DNA of 40,967 nt from Pelargonium nanum (Eukaryota > Streptophyta > Magnoliopsida > Geraniales > Geraniaceae). Each line of letters begins with the position of its first letter. Positions within the stretch are counted from its first letter, which is position 1. The translations under genes and the position numbers were made by a program. The stretch covers positions 1 through 40,967 of the forward strand of contig JAYMTF010000292.1 in the NCBI GenBank assembly GCA_036897485.1. Direction: 5' to 3'. Shown one piece after another: positions 11,216-22,019 of this stretch. The notes under the pieces are model-generated. The model ran no database searches. It saw nothing but the letters and a program-made list of their open reading frames with translations, and was not told the DNA's origin.

Positions 11216-12400
11216 AGGTGAGAGTTTTCTTTTAAAAGGGGATAAAATAGAAAATAGAAGGTGAAATACCCAAAGACACCTCGCAGAGCTCCTTCGCCTC
11301 CTAGGAGAGCTTCACGTCTCTTATTCGTAAGGTTCCAAAGATAGCAACACACCTCTCATCCACGCTTAAACTCCCTCCTCAAGAAGCCTCCAATGCCTCC
11401 AAGGATCTCATGAAGAGCTCTCGCACCTCTAAAGCTCCCTGTCTCATCGGGTCACATCTATGGCTCTCCGGCTCATTGTGTCACGTATAAGGCTCTTTAT
11501 GTGAGCTCACACTGTCACACACCTTTAATGTTTTCACCTCATCGGAAAACCTTGAGGGTCCCCCACTCCCCCTGCCTTACTAGGTCACTTCCAAATTTTC
11601 ACATCTTATCAAGACACTATGATGTTATCCAAAGTGGAAGACGTTTTTAGAGGCTCGACTCCATCCCGCTAAGCTCAAAAGGAACACAAGAACTTCATAT
11701 CTCATCAAACACCCACAAATGATGCTCACATAAGGCTAAAACTCATACGCCTAAGTGTAACCCAAAGCAATTCTCACTACTCCAACAACCAACCCCTTGA
11801 TTTTGGATTCTTAGTGTCTGCACAAGGGTACCACACCATCAAGAGTATACTTGGTTGTGCGTCTGGAAAACCCTCTTGGGCTTAAGAGTGGTAATCTACT
11901 CTAGTCTATAGGAGAATCTAAACCACATCTTGTTAGGGAAGACTCTATAGAGAATTTTATAGAAATAAAGTAGAGATAATAAGTCTTTGTGTAATGAGGA
12001 TCCCTCCTCTAACCAAGGATAATGTATTTATACTAACAAATCTACTTCACCACTTATCGTTGTGTAGTTGGTTGTTGGTGACGTACTGACGTAGGGTCTT
12101 CTTCGGGGCCTAAAAGAGTGTTGGATTTTTAGCTTTTCAGGTACGCCATCCACAAACACCGATGAATTTCACAGCTACCATATGTCCTTCAAGCATTTTG
12201 GGTATAATGGATCTCCTAAAAGGAGAAACTTGAAGGTGACCTTGTAATATGTGGAGCCTTAGAGGTGACTCGATAAGGCGTGAAGCCTTCGAAATGACAT
12301 AGCAAGACGTAGAGATTTGGGAGTGATCATGTGAGGAGGGGTCATCGGAGGGAACCCGATAAAGTGATGCGCATTGAGTCAAAACACACATTACACATGT
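11216..12400. mobile_element. Copy B of a diverged LTR-like repeat upstream of DEL1
   Basis: A roughly 1.2-kb block of repeat DNA with no coding frame. Its right half (11940-12400) matches copy A at 750-1250. Its left half (about 11280-11600) carries CTC/CAC-rich units such as CATCTATGGCTCTCCGGCTC, which are inverted relative to the GAG/GTG-rich units at 12215-12340. On the minus strand, ATACATTATCCTTGGTTAG followed by TCCTCATTACACAAAG looks like an LTR promoter region. A solo LTR or a fold-back element are both possible. Borders are approximate and no target duplication was found. Confidence 0.45.
12215..12340 (+). repeat. Degenerate 28-30 bp units, also present at 1021-1200
   Basis: Units read GGAGAAACTTGAAGGTGAC, GGAGCCTTAGAGGTGACTC, TGAAGCCTTCGAAATGAC and AGAGATTTGGGAGTGATC. 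They resemble the units at 1021-1200 (for example GAGAGTCTTAGAAGTGAACC). Confidence 0.5.
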
Positions 12401-12483
12401 ATCATTAACACATGTATTGTAACAAACTAACGAATATTATCTAACGTATTGTAAATACATAATTGATGATTCATGCATTATGA

Positions 12484-12536
12484 GACTCGAACAAGAAACA
12501 TTCAAGGGAATTCGAATCACATAAACCGTTGGCTCA
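12484..12536 (-). mobile_element. tRNA-like SINE head (minus strand)
   Basis: Read on the minus strand, TGAGCCAACGG (A-box-like, 12536-12526) is followed about 35 bp later by GTTCGAGTC (12492-12484), a perfect B-box core. Boundaries of the complete element are not visible. Confidence 0.4.
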
Positions 12537-13017
12537 ACATGCTTTGGCGATGATTCATGCATTATTAGGTAGCGTTCGTTTAAGAAATTTTAATTGAATT
12601 TCAAGGAATTGAGTACATGTTGGATATTATAAATTTGCAATTATTGTGTTTGTTTATCTTTTTTAAAAGAGTATGTTTGTAATTAAAAAAATTCTTTTTC
12701 CTAATATTAGTTAAATAAATCTAAAATGTTAGGAATTGAAATAACATGATTGATTGATGTGTTATTTTTAAGAAAAATAAGTTATAAGTAATTTAATTAA
12801 GTTAGGAAAGAAATATTACTTTCACCATTATTAAAAAAATGGTCTCTCCGTCCCTGTGACGTGTTCTGCCAACTCTTGGCAGTTAGGGTTTTAATATTTT
12901 GACTTCATTAAAGGCGGCGGCGGCTCCACTTTGATGGCTACGGTGATCTAGACGGCTACATCGTTTCCTGTTCTACCATACTCTTCTGCGATTCTCTCGG
13001 TTTCCCTACAACGAGTC

Positions 13018-14019
13018 ATGGCAGAACAGATCGCGACCAATATGGGACTGTTGTCCTTAACTGAAGAAGACGAAGGGGGTCTTGAAGTAAACCTGGAAGA
13101 AGAGATCCGCGCGGAAAAAGGACCGGCGAGATGGAGAATAGTAGGACGATATCTGACTGATGCTTACATCAACTTTGATGCCATGGAGGACATGATGGCA
13201 TCGATCTGGAAACCTGTTGCCCGTATGCGGGCCTCAGAACTGGCGGATAATATGGTCGGAAGAGGGGAACAACGCTTTATATACGAGTTCTACAATGAGA
13301 AAGATGCGAAAAGGGTGGTAGAAGGAGGCCCTTGGACCTTTAACAGACACATCCTTCTCTGTAAACTCCTCGAGGCCGGTGATGTCCCGGCCAAGGTTGA
13401 ACTGGTAACAACAAGCATGTGGGTGCAACTCCACGATGTGCCCGAAGGTTTCAGGACGGAGCGAGTTTGCATGAACATAGGCAACTACATCGGTCAATTC
13501 AAGGAAATGGATCCGTACAATTTTACTCGCAATAGATCCTCTTATCTCCGGATCCGTGTCCTAGTCGATGTTCGCAAACCAATCAAACGGCGTATGCGAG
13601 TAAAACCGGTTGGCGGTGACTGGCATTGGGTCAACTTCAAATACGAAAAGCTCCCCTACTTCTGTTTTTACTGCGGAATCATGGGCCACCATGACGATCA
13701 ATGCTCAGATCTCGTTAAACACCCTGAAGTAGGCGATGCGAGGGCGTATGGCACATGGCTACGTGCTCCTGTGAGGAAAGCCGGCAGTGGTCGCGGAGCC
13801 AAATGGATTCGCAGAGAGGAGGATGATATTCTCATGGCAGCGTCCAAGCCAATGGAGACTGACTCAGTTGCAATCACTCCGGATAACTTGGCAGAGAAGG
13901 AAGGGGCTGCGGGCCTCTCACTAACGGACAGCAAGAGAAGAAGGTTGGATGAACTACGAGCAGGCTCAAAAAACTTGTCACAGGCAGACTGCGAGGAGCA
14001 GGTCCGCCCATCCCAATGA
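13018..14019 (+). CDS. LINE ORF1 protein (DUF4283, zinc knuckle)
   Basis: A 333-residue intact frame. Residues about 35-115 form the DUF4283 domain of plant LINE ORF1 proteins, including RWRIVGRYLTDAYINFDAM and VEGGPWTFNRHILL. A C-X2-C-X4-H-X4-C zinc knuckle (CFYCGIMGHHDDQC) lies near residue 215. ORF1 products bind element RNA in the retrotransposition particle. The tail is charged and low in conservation. The stop codon overlaps the ORF2 start in ATGA (14016-14019), which suggests ORF2 translation by termination and reinitiation. Confidence 0.9.
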   Translation: MAEQIATNMGLLSLTEEDEGGLEVNLEEEIRAEKGPARWRIVGRYLTDAYINFDAMEDMMASIWKPVARMRASELADNMVGRGEQRFIYEFYNEKDAKRVVEGGPWTFNRHILLCKLLEAGDVPAKVELVTTSMWVQLHDVPEGFRTERVCMNIGNYIGQFKEMDPYNFTRNRSSYLRIRVLVDVRKPIKRRMRVKPVGGDWHWVNFKYEKLPYFCFYCGIMGHHDDQCSDLVKHPEVGDARAYGTWLRAPVRKAGSGRGAKWIRREEDDILMAASKPMETDSVAITPDNLAEKEGAAGLSLTDSKRRRLDELRAGSKNLSQADCEEQVRPSQ

Positions 14020-17000
14020 GTACCCTATGCTGGAACTGCCGTGGACTCGGCAATCCACAGGCAGTACGAGTGTTGCGTGATCTCGTAGGGTCTCGCAAGC
14101 CGAAATTGGTTTTCATTATGGAGACCAAAAGAAACCGCAATCAGTTAGAAAAAATTCGATCAGCCTTGGGCATGTCAGGTTGTTTCGCCGTGGACAGTTG
14201 TGGAAGAAGTGGTGGATTGGCCCTCTTTTGGATGATCCCGGGAAGTGTTAAGCTTCTTAACTTCTCGAGCTCATTCATCGATGTCATTGTTACCTTAGAG
14301 GAATGGGGTACATGGCGATTTACAGGTTTTTACGGAAGCCCCGATAGAAGTCGGCGTAACGAGTCCTGGGACATGCTTCGAAATTTGAGCGGAAGGAACG
14401 ATTTACCTTGGCTTTGTGCGGGAGACTTTAACGATATCCTTTATTCTCATGAGAAGCAAGGCGGTAACCCGCAACCTCTATGGCTATTGAGAGGTTTCGG
14501 GCAGGCAGTAGAAGACGCATGGCTCAACGATCTCGGGGCAGAAGGTGGAAAATTTACCTGGAGGAGAGGATCGGGTCCAAACCCATCAATCCAGGAGCGC
14601 CTCGACCGCGCTTTCGGTTCTGCCAGCTGGGTAAGTTCGTTTGGTAATTGGCGCATATATAACTTACCATTTGTTTCATCTGATCACAGGCCTCTTTTCA
14701 TTGATCCGATGAAACTTGAGGAGGTCCGTTCAAGATCTCGTTTTCGTTATGAACTCAGCTGGTCAAACGACCCGGAATGCAGTAATATTATCCGAAGAGT
14801 ATGGGAATCGGGCACCAGGGACGGTATTATGGATCGACTATATGGGGTTGGAGAGGCGTTGCATGCATGGAAGGGCTCGGCTGGTAAATATATCCGTCTC
14901 GAAATAAATAAAGCCAGGAAACAGCTAGCTGCAGTTGATTCATCAGGTACCGAGTTCGACTCGGCCAGACTACGCTACCTCTCAGCACTGAAAAAACAAG
15001 AACTATTCTGGAGCCAAAGGGCAAAAACGAGTTGGTTGCGTAGTGGTGACCTTAATACAAAGTACTTCCATGCAGCTGCATCATTCCGGAAGAAGAACAA
15101 TCATATACCCCAGCTCAAAAACGACACAGGTGCATGGGTCAAAGCTGACAACGGCCTGGAATCTCTTGTTCATAACCACTTCCTTCTTATGGGCTTATCG
15201 GAAGGAGCCAGTCCGGAGAGAGTCTGTGATTACGTAGAACGTCGAGTCTCAGATTCTCACAACATTTGCCTGGTCCGCGACTTTGAAGACTGGGAAGTCA
15301 AACATGCACTAGATGAGATGCACCCGGAGAAATCACCGGGACCTGACGGTCTTTCTCCCGGGTTTTATCAAAAACACTGGTCGATCGTTGGGTCGGCAGT
15401 AACGAAGGCATGCATCAGTAATCTCCGTCGACTAGAGTTCCCGGAAGGCTTCAATGATACTGTCATTGTTCTAATACCAAAAAAGACTAAGCCGGAAGGA
15501 GTCCGTGATCTCCGTCCCATCGCGTTATGCAACGTCATATACAAACTGGTCTCCAAAATTCTTGCGAACCGAATCCGAGAGATGATTGGCGATGTTATAT
15601 CTGAGACGCAATCAGCCTTCATCAAAGGCCGCTTAATCACTGACAATGTCTGCATCGCCAACGAGACACTTCATTGGATCAACAGGCAATCCCAAGGCAA
15701 ATATGGATGGTTGGCCCTAAAACTTGACATGGCCAAGGCCTTTGACCGAGTCGAGTGGTCATACTTACAAGCAATCATGGAAAAGCTCGGGTTTGACAGG
15801 AAGTTTATCAGCTGGGTTATGCTATGCGTTACTTCCTCTCGCTCTCGCATTAATCTAAACGGCAAGCTCCTTCCATTCTTCAAACCGCAGCGTGGGATTC
15901 GTCAGGGCTGTCCCCTCTCCCCGTACCTATTTATTTTGTGCGCCGAAGGGTTATCACAGCTTCTTGTTCGTCAGGAATGCTCTGGAGGAATTCTGGGATG
16001 TAGGGTCACTTCCGAATGTCCGCGAATCTCTCATTTACTCTTCGCGGATGATTCGCTTATCTTTTGCAGAGCCCGCATTGAGGAAGTTAATCGCCTCCAA
16101 TCAGTTTTCACAGACTATGAAGTCGCGTCGGGGCAAAAAATCAACATGGACAAGTCCTCTGCTCTCTTCAGTCCAAGCACCAAAACTCCGGATCGAAATA
16201 CGATATGCACAGCCCTGGGTATCCGGCAAGTCGACAATCTCGGCACCTACCTTGGAGTTCCAGTCGGCATTGGCAGACGCCGGCTATCTGTGTTTACTCA
16301 TGTTCTGGACAATGCTCGTTCACGCATTGGAGGATGGAACAAAAAGATGCTCTCAGCTGCCGGAAAAGAGGTCTTACTCAAATCGGTCGCCCAAGCCCTC
16401 CCAACTTACCTCATGAGTGTCTACTTACTTCCGAAAAGTATCAGCGATGATTTAGAAAAATATGGAACGGGTTCTGGTGGGGCTCCAAAGGTAATGGTAA
16501 GCGTGCAATTCACTGGAAAGAATGGTCTCGTATGTGCTCCGGCAAAGCTTTCGGCGGCTTAGGTTTCCGGAGCCTCCGCGAATTCAACCTAGCTCTTCTG
16601 GGAAAACAGGGTTGGCGATTAATCACGGCTCCGAATACCCTCTTTGGCCGAGTCTTCAAAGGCAGGTACTTCCCACGCTGCTCCTTCCTAGAGGCTCCCA
16701 TTGGAATCAACCCTAGCTACACATGGAGATCATTCCATGAAACCAAGAATCTCCTCCAAGCTGGTTGTAGATGGAGGATTGGTGATGGTAATACTATTCG
16801 CGTATACCATGATAACTGGCTTGGGAACGGCGAACATATTCCCTGCGCTCCTCGCATCTTGAACAGCAACGCCAAAGTTGAGGAATTGATAGTCCGTGGA
16901 GGTGGAGAATGGAACGAGCCGCGACTTCAAGCAATCTTCCCAGACCCGATCCGAGCCGACATTCTCAAAATCCCACTCGGATACACTCAGCGGGCTGACG

Positions 17001-18078
17001 GTCGCTATTGGCAATGGGAGGTTTCAGGTACATACTCTGTGAAGAGTGCATATAGATGGTTGAAACCGGTTGCGGTATCTGATGACATTGGGAAAATCTG
17101 GAAATTTCTGTGGAGAGCCAATGTCCAACCCAAGATAAAGATATTTTGGTGGAAAGCCCTCTCCAATTGCCTCCCTGTCACGTCGCGACTTGTAAACAGG
17201 GGTGTCGATGTGGTGAACACTTGCCCGATCTGCAACTCTGCTCCTGAGACTATTGAACACAGCCTCCTCCACTGTTCTGCAGCTCTCGATGTCTGGAATC
17301 TGATGGGCATGATGGGTTGGGTTAGAAACTGCTCTGATGTTTGGGATTGGTTTAAGATGGTTGAAGCCAATTCCCAGGGTGACAATGGATCAAAGCTACT
17401 ATATGCAGGCTGGAGCATCTGGCGCCGCCGGAATCTAGCTGTCTGGGAAGGCTATGTCCAACTTCCGGAGGTTGTAGTCAGGGTGGCAGATGACACGAGA
17501 GCAGGCTGGATCGCTGCATGCTTGATTGAGGAAGGTGCAGGACTGAGACCTCTAGTTCCCCGCCGGAACAGTGCCCCCACTACCTGGAGCAGACCCGAGG
17601 AAGGCTTCGTTAAGCTCAATATTGACGGAGCCACATTTGGCCTCCATGGGTTCGGTGCGGGTTGGATTCTCAGAGACCATCTTGGTCGCCAGTTAGGTGG
17701 AGGCTACCGGAAATGGGACACCCCTCCTCACTCCTCGGCTCCTCGGCTATGGTAGAAGCAATGGCTATCCGCGAAGCCTTGTCCTGGATCAAACCTCTCG
17801 GGTGGCGCAACATTATAGTCGAAAGTGATGCACAACGAGTTATTTCAGACCTCGAGATAGGGTCTGAAATGAGCAGTCCGTACGGCTTAATTATTAGTGA
17901 TTGTCACAGGTTATCCTTATGTTTCGAGAAAGCTATTTTCTCCTTTGTGTATCGATCTGCGAATGTAGTAGCTCATAACCTAGCTAGGGCTTCTAATTCT
18001 ATGTCTGGTCGATGTTCCTGGGTCTCCCCGGATTCTCCCCCGGCGGTTACCCGCGATTTGAGTATTGCAATACATTAA
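14016..18078 (+). pseudogene. LINE ORF2: endonuclease, reverse transcriptase, zf-RVT and RNase H, two frameshifts
   Basis: The first open segment (14016-16562) carries an endonuclease-exonuclease-phosphatase domain: CWNCRGLGNPQA near the start, METKR, GDFNDIL and SDHRPLF. It continues with a reverse transcriptase: LIPKK, RPIALCNVIYKLVSKILANR, KLDMAKAFDRVEWSYL, RGIRQGCPLSPYLF and the catalytic LLFADDSLIF near residue 675. At 16456-16460, a run of five A, the frame slips; the continuation (NGFWWGSKG, then the zf-RVT domain with CPICNSAPETIEH) is in another frame up to 17755. An 8-bp tandem duplication at 17733-17748 then shifts the frame inside the RNase H domain, which resumes as AMVEAMAIREALSWI and ends at 18078. 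Few other defects are seen, so the copy is fairly young. Confidence 0.9.
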
Positions 18079-18105
18079 TAAAGCTTCCTTTGCTTTAAAA
18101 AAAAA

Positions 18106-21100
18106 CTACTAAATTGAACAAACCCAAGTGAGAGCGAGAAGGACCAATGGAACGGACTGGTTTCAGCCTTTCACATTGGTCAAAGTGGGCTTAATTTTAG
18201 AGCTTTGTTCAGGGCCTGGCCCAATTATATTTGGGCTTTGAGTGGACTCAAGCTATATATGGGTCTACTAACATATATTGTACTACTTTTGGACCCAATT
18301 CATTTAACAATGGTTTTTGCTAGTCAATAACCCAATTGCACCCACTACATACTCTAGGTCTATGCCCAATTTTATTTTATTTTTTTGTTTAGTGCCACAA
18401 ACTTTATTACTTTTTAGAAAGAATATATATAATTTTAAATAATTAGAAGTTTCTTTATATCACTAAGTCAAATGTGTTATAACAACCTAATGCGTGGATC
18501 AACTTGCAAGCGAGAATCGTTCTAATTTAACATGATGTCTTGCATTCCAATTTTAGAGAAAATAGTTGCACTGAAACTTGATAAGAAGAGTTTTGTTTTC
18601 CTTGTGGTCTTTTCCAGCTCAAAAGGGAATTAATTTAGGTATGTTGTGACTTAAAAATATTGATCTTGTGTTGATTACAGACCCGCTCAGAACACCTTAT
18701 ATTAACCAAAAAAATTGAGAACTTTTGTTCAAATCTTATTTTAAACAAATATTTTATTTTTGCTATCATATAATAATTTAAAAACCGTTTTTGACATAGG
18801 ATCAAATCGATCATGAACCAATTATGATAATAAATAAATAAGTTTTGTAAGTGATTTTTTAGCCTATAATTCCAAATTCTTTACTAACTTTATTGCTCCA
18901 TTTTCAGACTTTTCTAGCTACTTTTGAGCAGAAGTTGTATTGTTGATCAATTTAACCAAATCACATATAAATAAAAATTTATTACCAATCTATTTTCTTT
19001 GTTTTCTCTTGCACTGTCAATTCTTCTGTTTAGTGAAAAACAATATATTTGCTATCATATACGCATGAAAGTTACTATATATTTTCCTGTATTTGGTCTA
19101 AAAACAAAGAACAAGAACTCAAGAAAGCTCTCCACTAATTTTTAATTTACAACTTCAAATTCCATGAATCTGTACCTTTCATTTATTTTATTTTATTGTG
19201 TTTATTTCATCTCACTTTTTTCTACATATATTTGAAAGTGAATCATATATGCTTAATTGTGACTGCTTACATATATAATATATATTATTTACTACTATAA
19301 ATTAGTAAATTAAATCTCCTACTGTGTTGGTTCAAAAACAAATAAATAAAAACAAGCTTTTGGTTTAAAATTTTAATTAGTGTCATAATCAGAAAATCTT
19401 ATGCAGATTCAGTTTGCGCCGGCCCTTCCATACAACATCATAGTTACTAATTTTATATGTTTAGTTTATGATAATAATATTTGTGGTCACACTCCATACT
19501 TTTTCTGTTCTTTGAATATGATTATTAGGTGTTAGCTAGCTAATTATTTCTACCTATTTTTAATTTTTTATAGTTGTTTTGCTATTAGTTTGTTTAATTA
19601 TATTTTACATTAGGTCGGTTTGTAATTTCAAACTTTTCTATATCTTCTTGTGCAAATTTGTGTCACCATTTACACACACACACATATATATGTGTGTGTG
19701 TGTATAATATATATGCTACAAATTAGAGCTTTTAAATTTAGATAGATCATGTCAACAGGGGATTGTTTTAGTTGTATTACTTCAAAAGTTTGTAGATGTA
19801 GTTAAAAGAAGTAAAATGTATACAGAGAATGAAGAGTTTGTTTGGTACACCTACATTTGAACCGGAGATATATTTAATACGAGTCAATTGTATTGTGTTA
19901 TTTTCTTATTTATCATAACCAAATCAAATTCCGTGGTAACAATACATAAGTTTGTATTATTTTAGTAAAAAACTTGAGTAACTATAAAGACATCAATTTT
20001 TATGCTAACTTCAACAACTCGGAGATGCTTGGACTTGGTTCTCTCGCGAAAAAGAAACATTTCGAAAAAGAAAGAAGATAACCAAACATCAATGGATGTG
20101 CAAACCTCCCATATTTACAAACCTAAGTAGTTGTGTCTAGCTATAGCTTTAATTAAAGATAGTACCTAAACACTATTTTGTTGTAGTTGCTATTAATATT
20201 ATTGTACCTAAACACTATGTTGCTGTTGGTATTATTATTTTATTCATGCAATTTGGTCATAGTTTTATCAGTTTCATTACTAAAATATTTAATATATTTA
20301 ATATAATAAAAATGTGTTTCAAATAAAACTTGATCTACATGTGAAATACAACTAATACCACATGTTGAGGAAGTAGAAGAAGTAGAGGGTACATGTATTA
20401 TTTAGAGAAAGTGTTTTGTACTTAGATTTTGTTTTTCGACAGATTGTCCTTAGATTTTAATGCACATTCGTGCATATAATTTCATGAAAACTTATTTTTA
20501 TTCAAAGTTATTGGATTATTTGGTCAAATTAGAATAGTTATATCTTTCAATGATGTTTTTAACTTTTTATCTTTCGAATTATGTTCTCTATGCATTTTTA
20601 AAACGTGCGATTAAACTAGCGCTTCCACATCATATGTTCTCGTTGCTCCTACTAAGCTTAACCCAATTTCAAGGTTCCATTAATGGGATACGTACCCTCC
20701 TCACTAGTTGATTATGATTAATACACATGACATTTGTCTGGTGTGCTAGTGCAATTGCAAAGGATTAAGGTAAGTTTGGATGAATGACGGTTGTTTGAGT
20801 ATTGGTTATACGACTGCAACCCTTGCTGAGATATGTTCTCTCATAGAAGATTTTTGCCATGTGACTGGGTTGAAGACTTGAAACGAAGTAGAGCTATTTT
20901 AGAAGTTAACGTTTCACATATTATCGATTTGTTTTATTTGTTGATTTTTCTTAAAAATATATAATTTTGAATAGAGGACTCGTGTATACCTTAATGTGAG
21001 AGGCGTTTCTTGTTTTGCAATAATACAAGGTGATTGATGTTTTGGCCGTAATAATTAACATTTCTAATAGATGTTGCTCTATGTTGTTGTATCTTTCTTG

Positions 21101-21554
21101 ACACTCATATTATTTTGTTTCAATTGATACTACAAATAACCTACTATATTATTTATCATTATTTACATAAAATTGTATGACTATTAACATAAAGTCATTA
21201 TCTTACGTCGTATCAACAAGTTGAATGTTTGAAATGAAACTTTAGTTTCAAAAGAATATTCTCGATTGAGTCCAAATTCAAAACAACAACACGCACCATC
21301 CATTCACGACCTATAAGTTTGGAACACAATTATAATAATTAATTAATAATAAATTGGTCAATTTTCTAACCTTTTGGAGTTAGTATACTAAACTTATATT
21401 TTAAGAAACAAAGTGGATAAGATAACAAAAACTTTGTTACATTTCATGGTGTCTCCAACTTTACAAAACTCAAGAAACAAATTTACCAATATCAAGAAGA
21501 AGAAGTAGAAGAAAAAAATGGTCTAAAATAAAAATAAAATCAACATTAACTAAT
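18106..21554. other. 3.4 kb AT-rich intergenic stretch without a gene
   Basis: No frame resembles a known protein and no long open frame exists. The only structured item is the dinucleotide palindrome at 19671-19704. The stretch is likely old, decayed intergenic DNA. Confidence 0.6.
19671..19704. repeat. Perfect 34-bp palindrome built from (AC)6(AT)4(GT)6
   Basis: The run is T, then six AC, four AT, six GT, then A. The two halves are exact reverse complements with the centre between 19687 and 19688. It is a compound microsatellite able to form a hairpin or cruciform. Confidence 0.9.
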
Positions 21555-22019
21555 TCACCACCAAATGCTAGAGCTAGGACTCGAACTCGTACTCTCCGAC
21601 GACGAGCTCAAGCTCAACAATTCCTCAAGATACTCCGCTCCTAAATCCTCCAAAACCACCACATTCTGGTTTTGTGTCTTAACCACCACGGCGGCGCCGC
21701 CGCCGGATTCTTTGATCGCCACCTTCCCGGCGGCGCCGGAGCTCTGTTTTCTCGACTTCGACGATTTCTTCCTCATCGAGTGCCTCTTCTTCAGCTCTAT
21801 CACCGGCGAGCAACCCTCCTCGCACCGGTACTTTATCTCCTGCAGCGACTCCCTCACTACCGCCACCGGAAAATTCAGCACGGCGGCGTCGCCTCTGACG
21901 GAAAATGCGGCTTGATCGTACGCCAGCGCCGCCGCCTCCGCTGCCGCCGCTTCCGTCGCTGCCGGCACACCTTTTGCCTCTAGGTTTTTGTTTGGGTAAC
22001 ATTCTCTCACCTTCTTCAT
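21555..22019 (-). pseudogene. 5'-truncated ERF transcription factor (ERF1B/ERF15-like) retaining an EDLL-type motif
   Basis: The frame from the first ATG (22019) gives 154 residues. From residue about 27 it matches the second half of an AP2/ERF domain (EAAALAYDQAAFSVRG, AAVLNFP) and the conserved C-terminus of the group IX ERF1 type (ESLQEIKYRCEEGCSPV, LKKRHSMR, VVVLEDLGAEYLEELLSL). The N-terminal half of the AP2 domain, the beta-sheet with the RGVRRRPWG motif that contacts DNA, is absent; about 25 unrelated residues precede the match. In frame upstream there is a stop and no other ATG, and ERF genes of this type have no intron to hide the missing part. The last part is the EDLL activation motif. 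Either a pseudogene or an expressed remnant without DNA binding. Confidence 0.75.

Larger units (their letters stand above)
12842..18105 (+). mobile_element. L1-type LINE (non-LTR retrotransposon), near full length, defective
   Basis: About 5.26 kb with the plant L1 order: 5' leader, ORF1 (DUF4283 plus zinc knuckle), ORF2 (endonuclease, reverse transcriptase, zf-RVT, RNase H), short 3' UTR and an A9 tail at 18097-18105. Base composition shifts sharply from AT-rich flank to balanced coding sequence near 12842. No target site duplication was found by eye, so the 5' border is approximate. It lies about 2 kb upstream of the DEL1-like gene, transcribed away from it. ORF2 frameshifts make it unable to move by itself. 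Confidence 0.92.

Noticed and set aside
21565-22002. Open frames on both strands over the ERF remnant (for example 21565-21915 on the plus strand)
   Set aside because: They are by-products of the GC-rich ERF coding sequence; only the minus-strand frame matches a known family.
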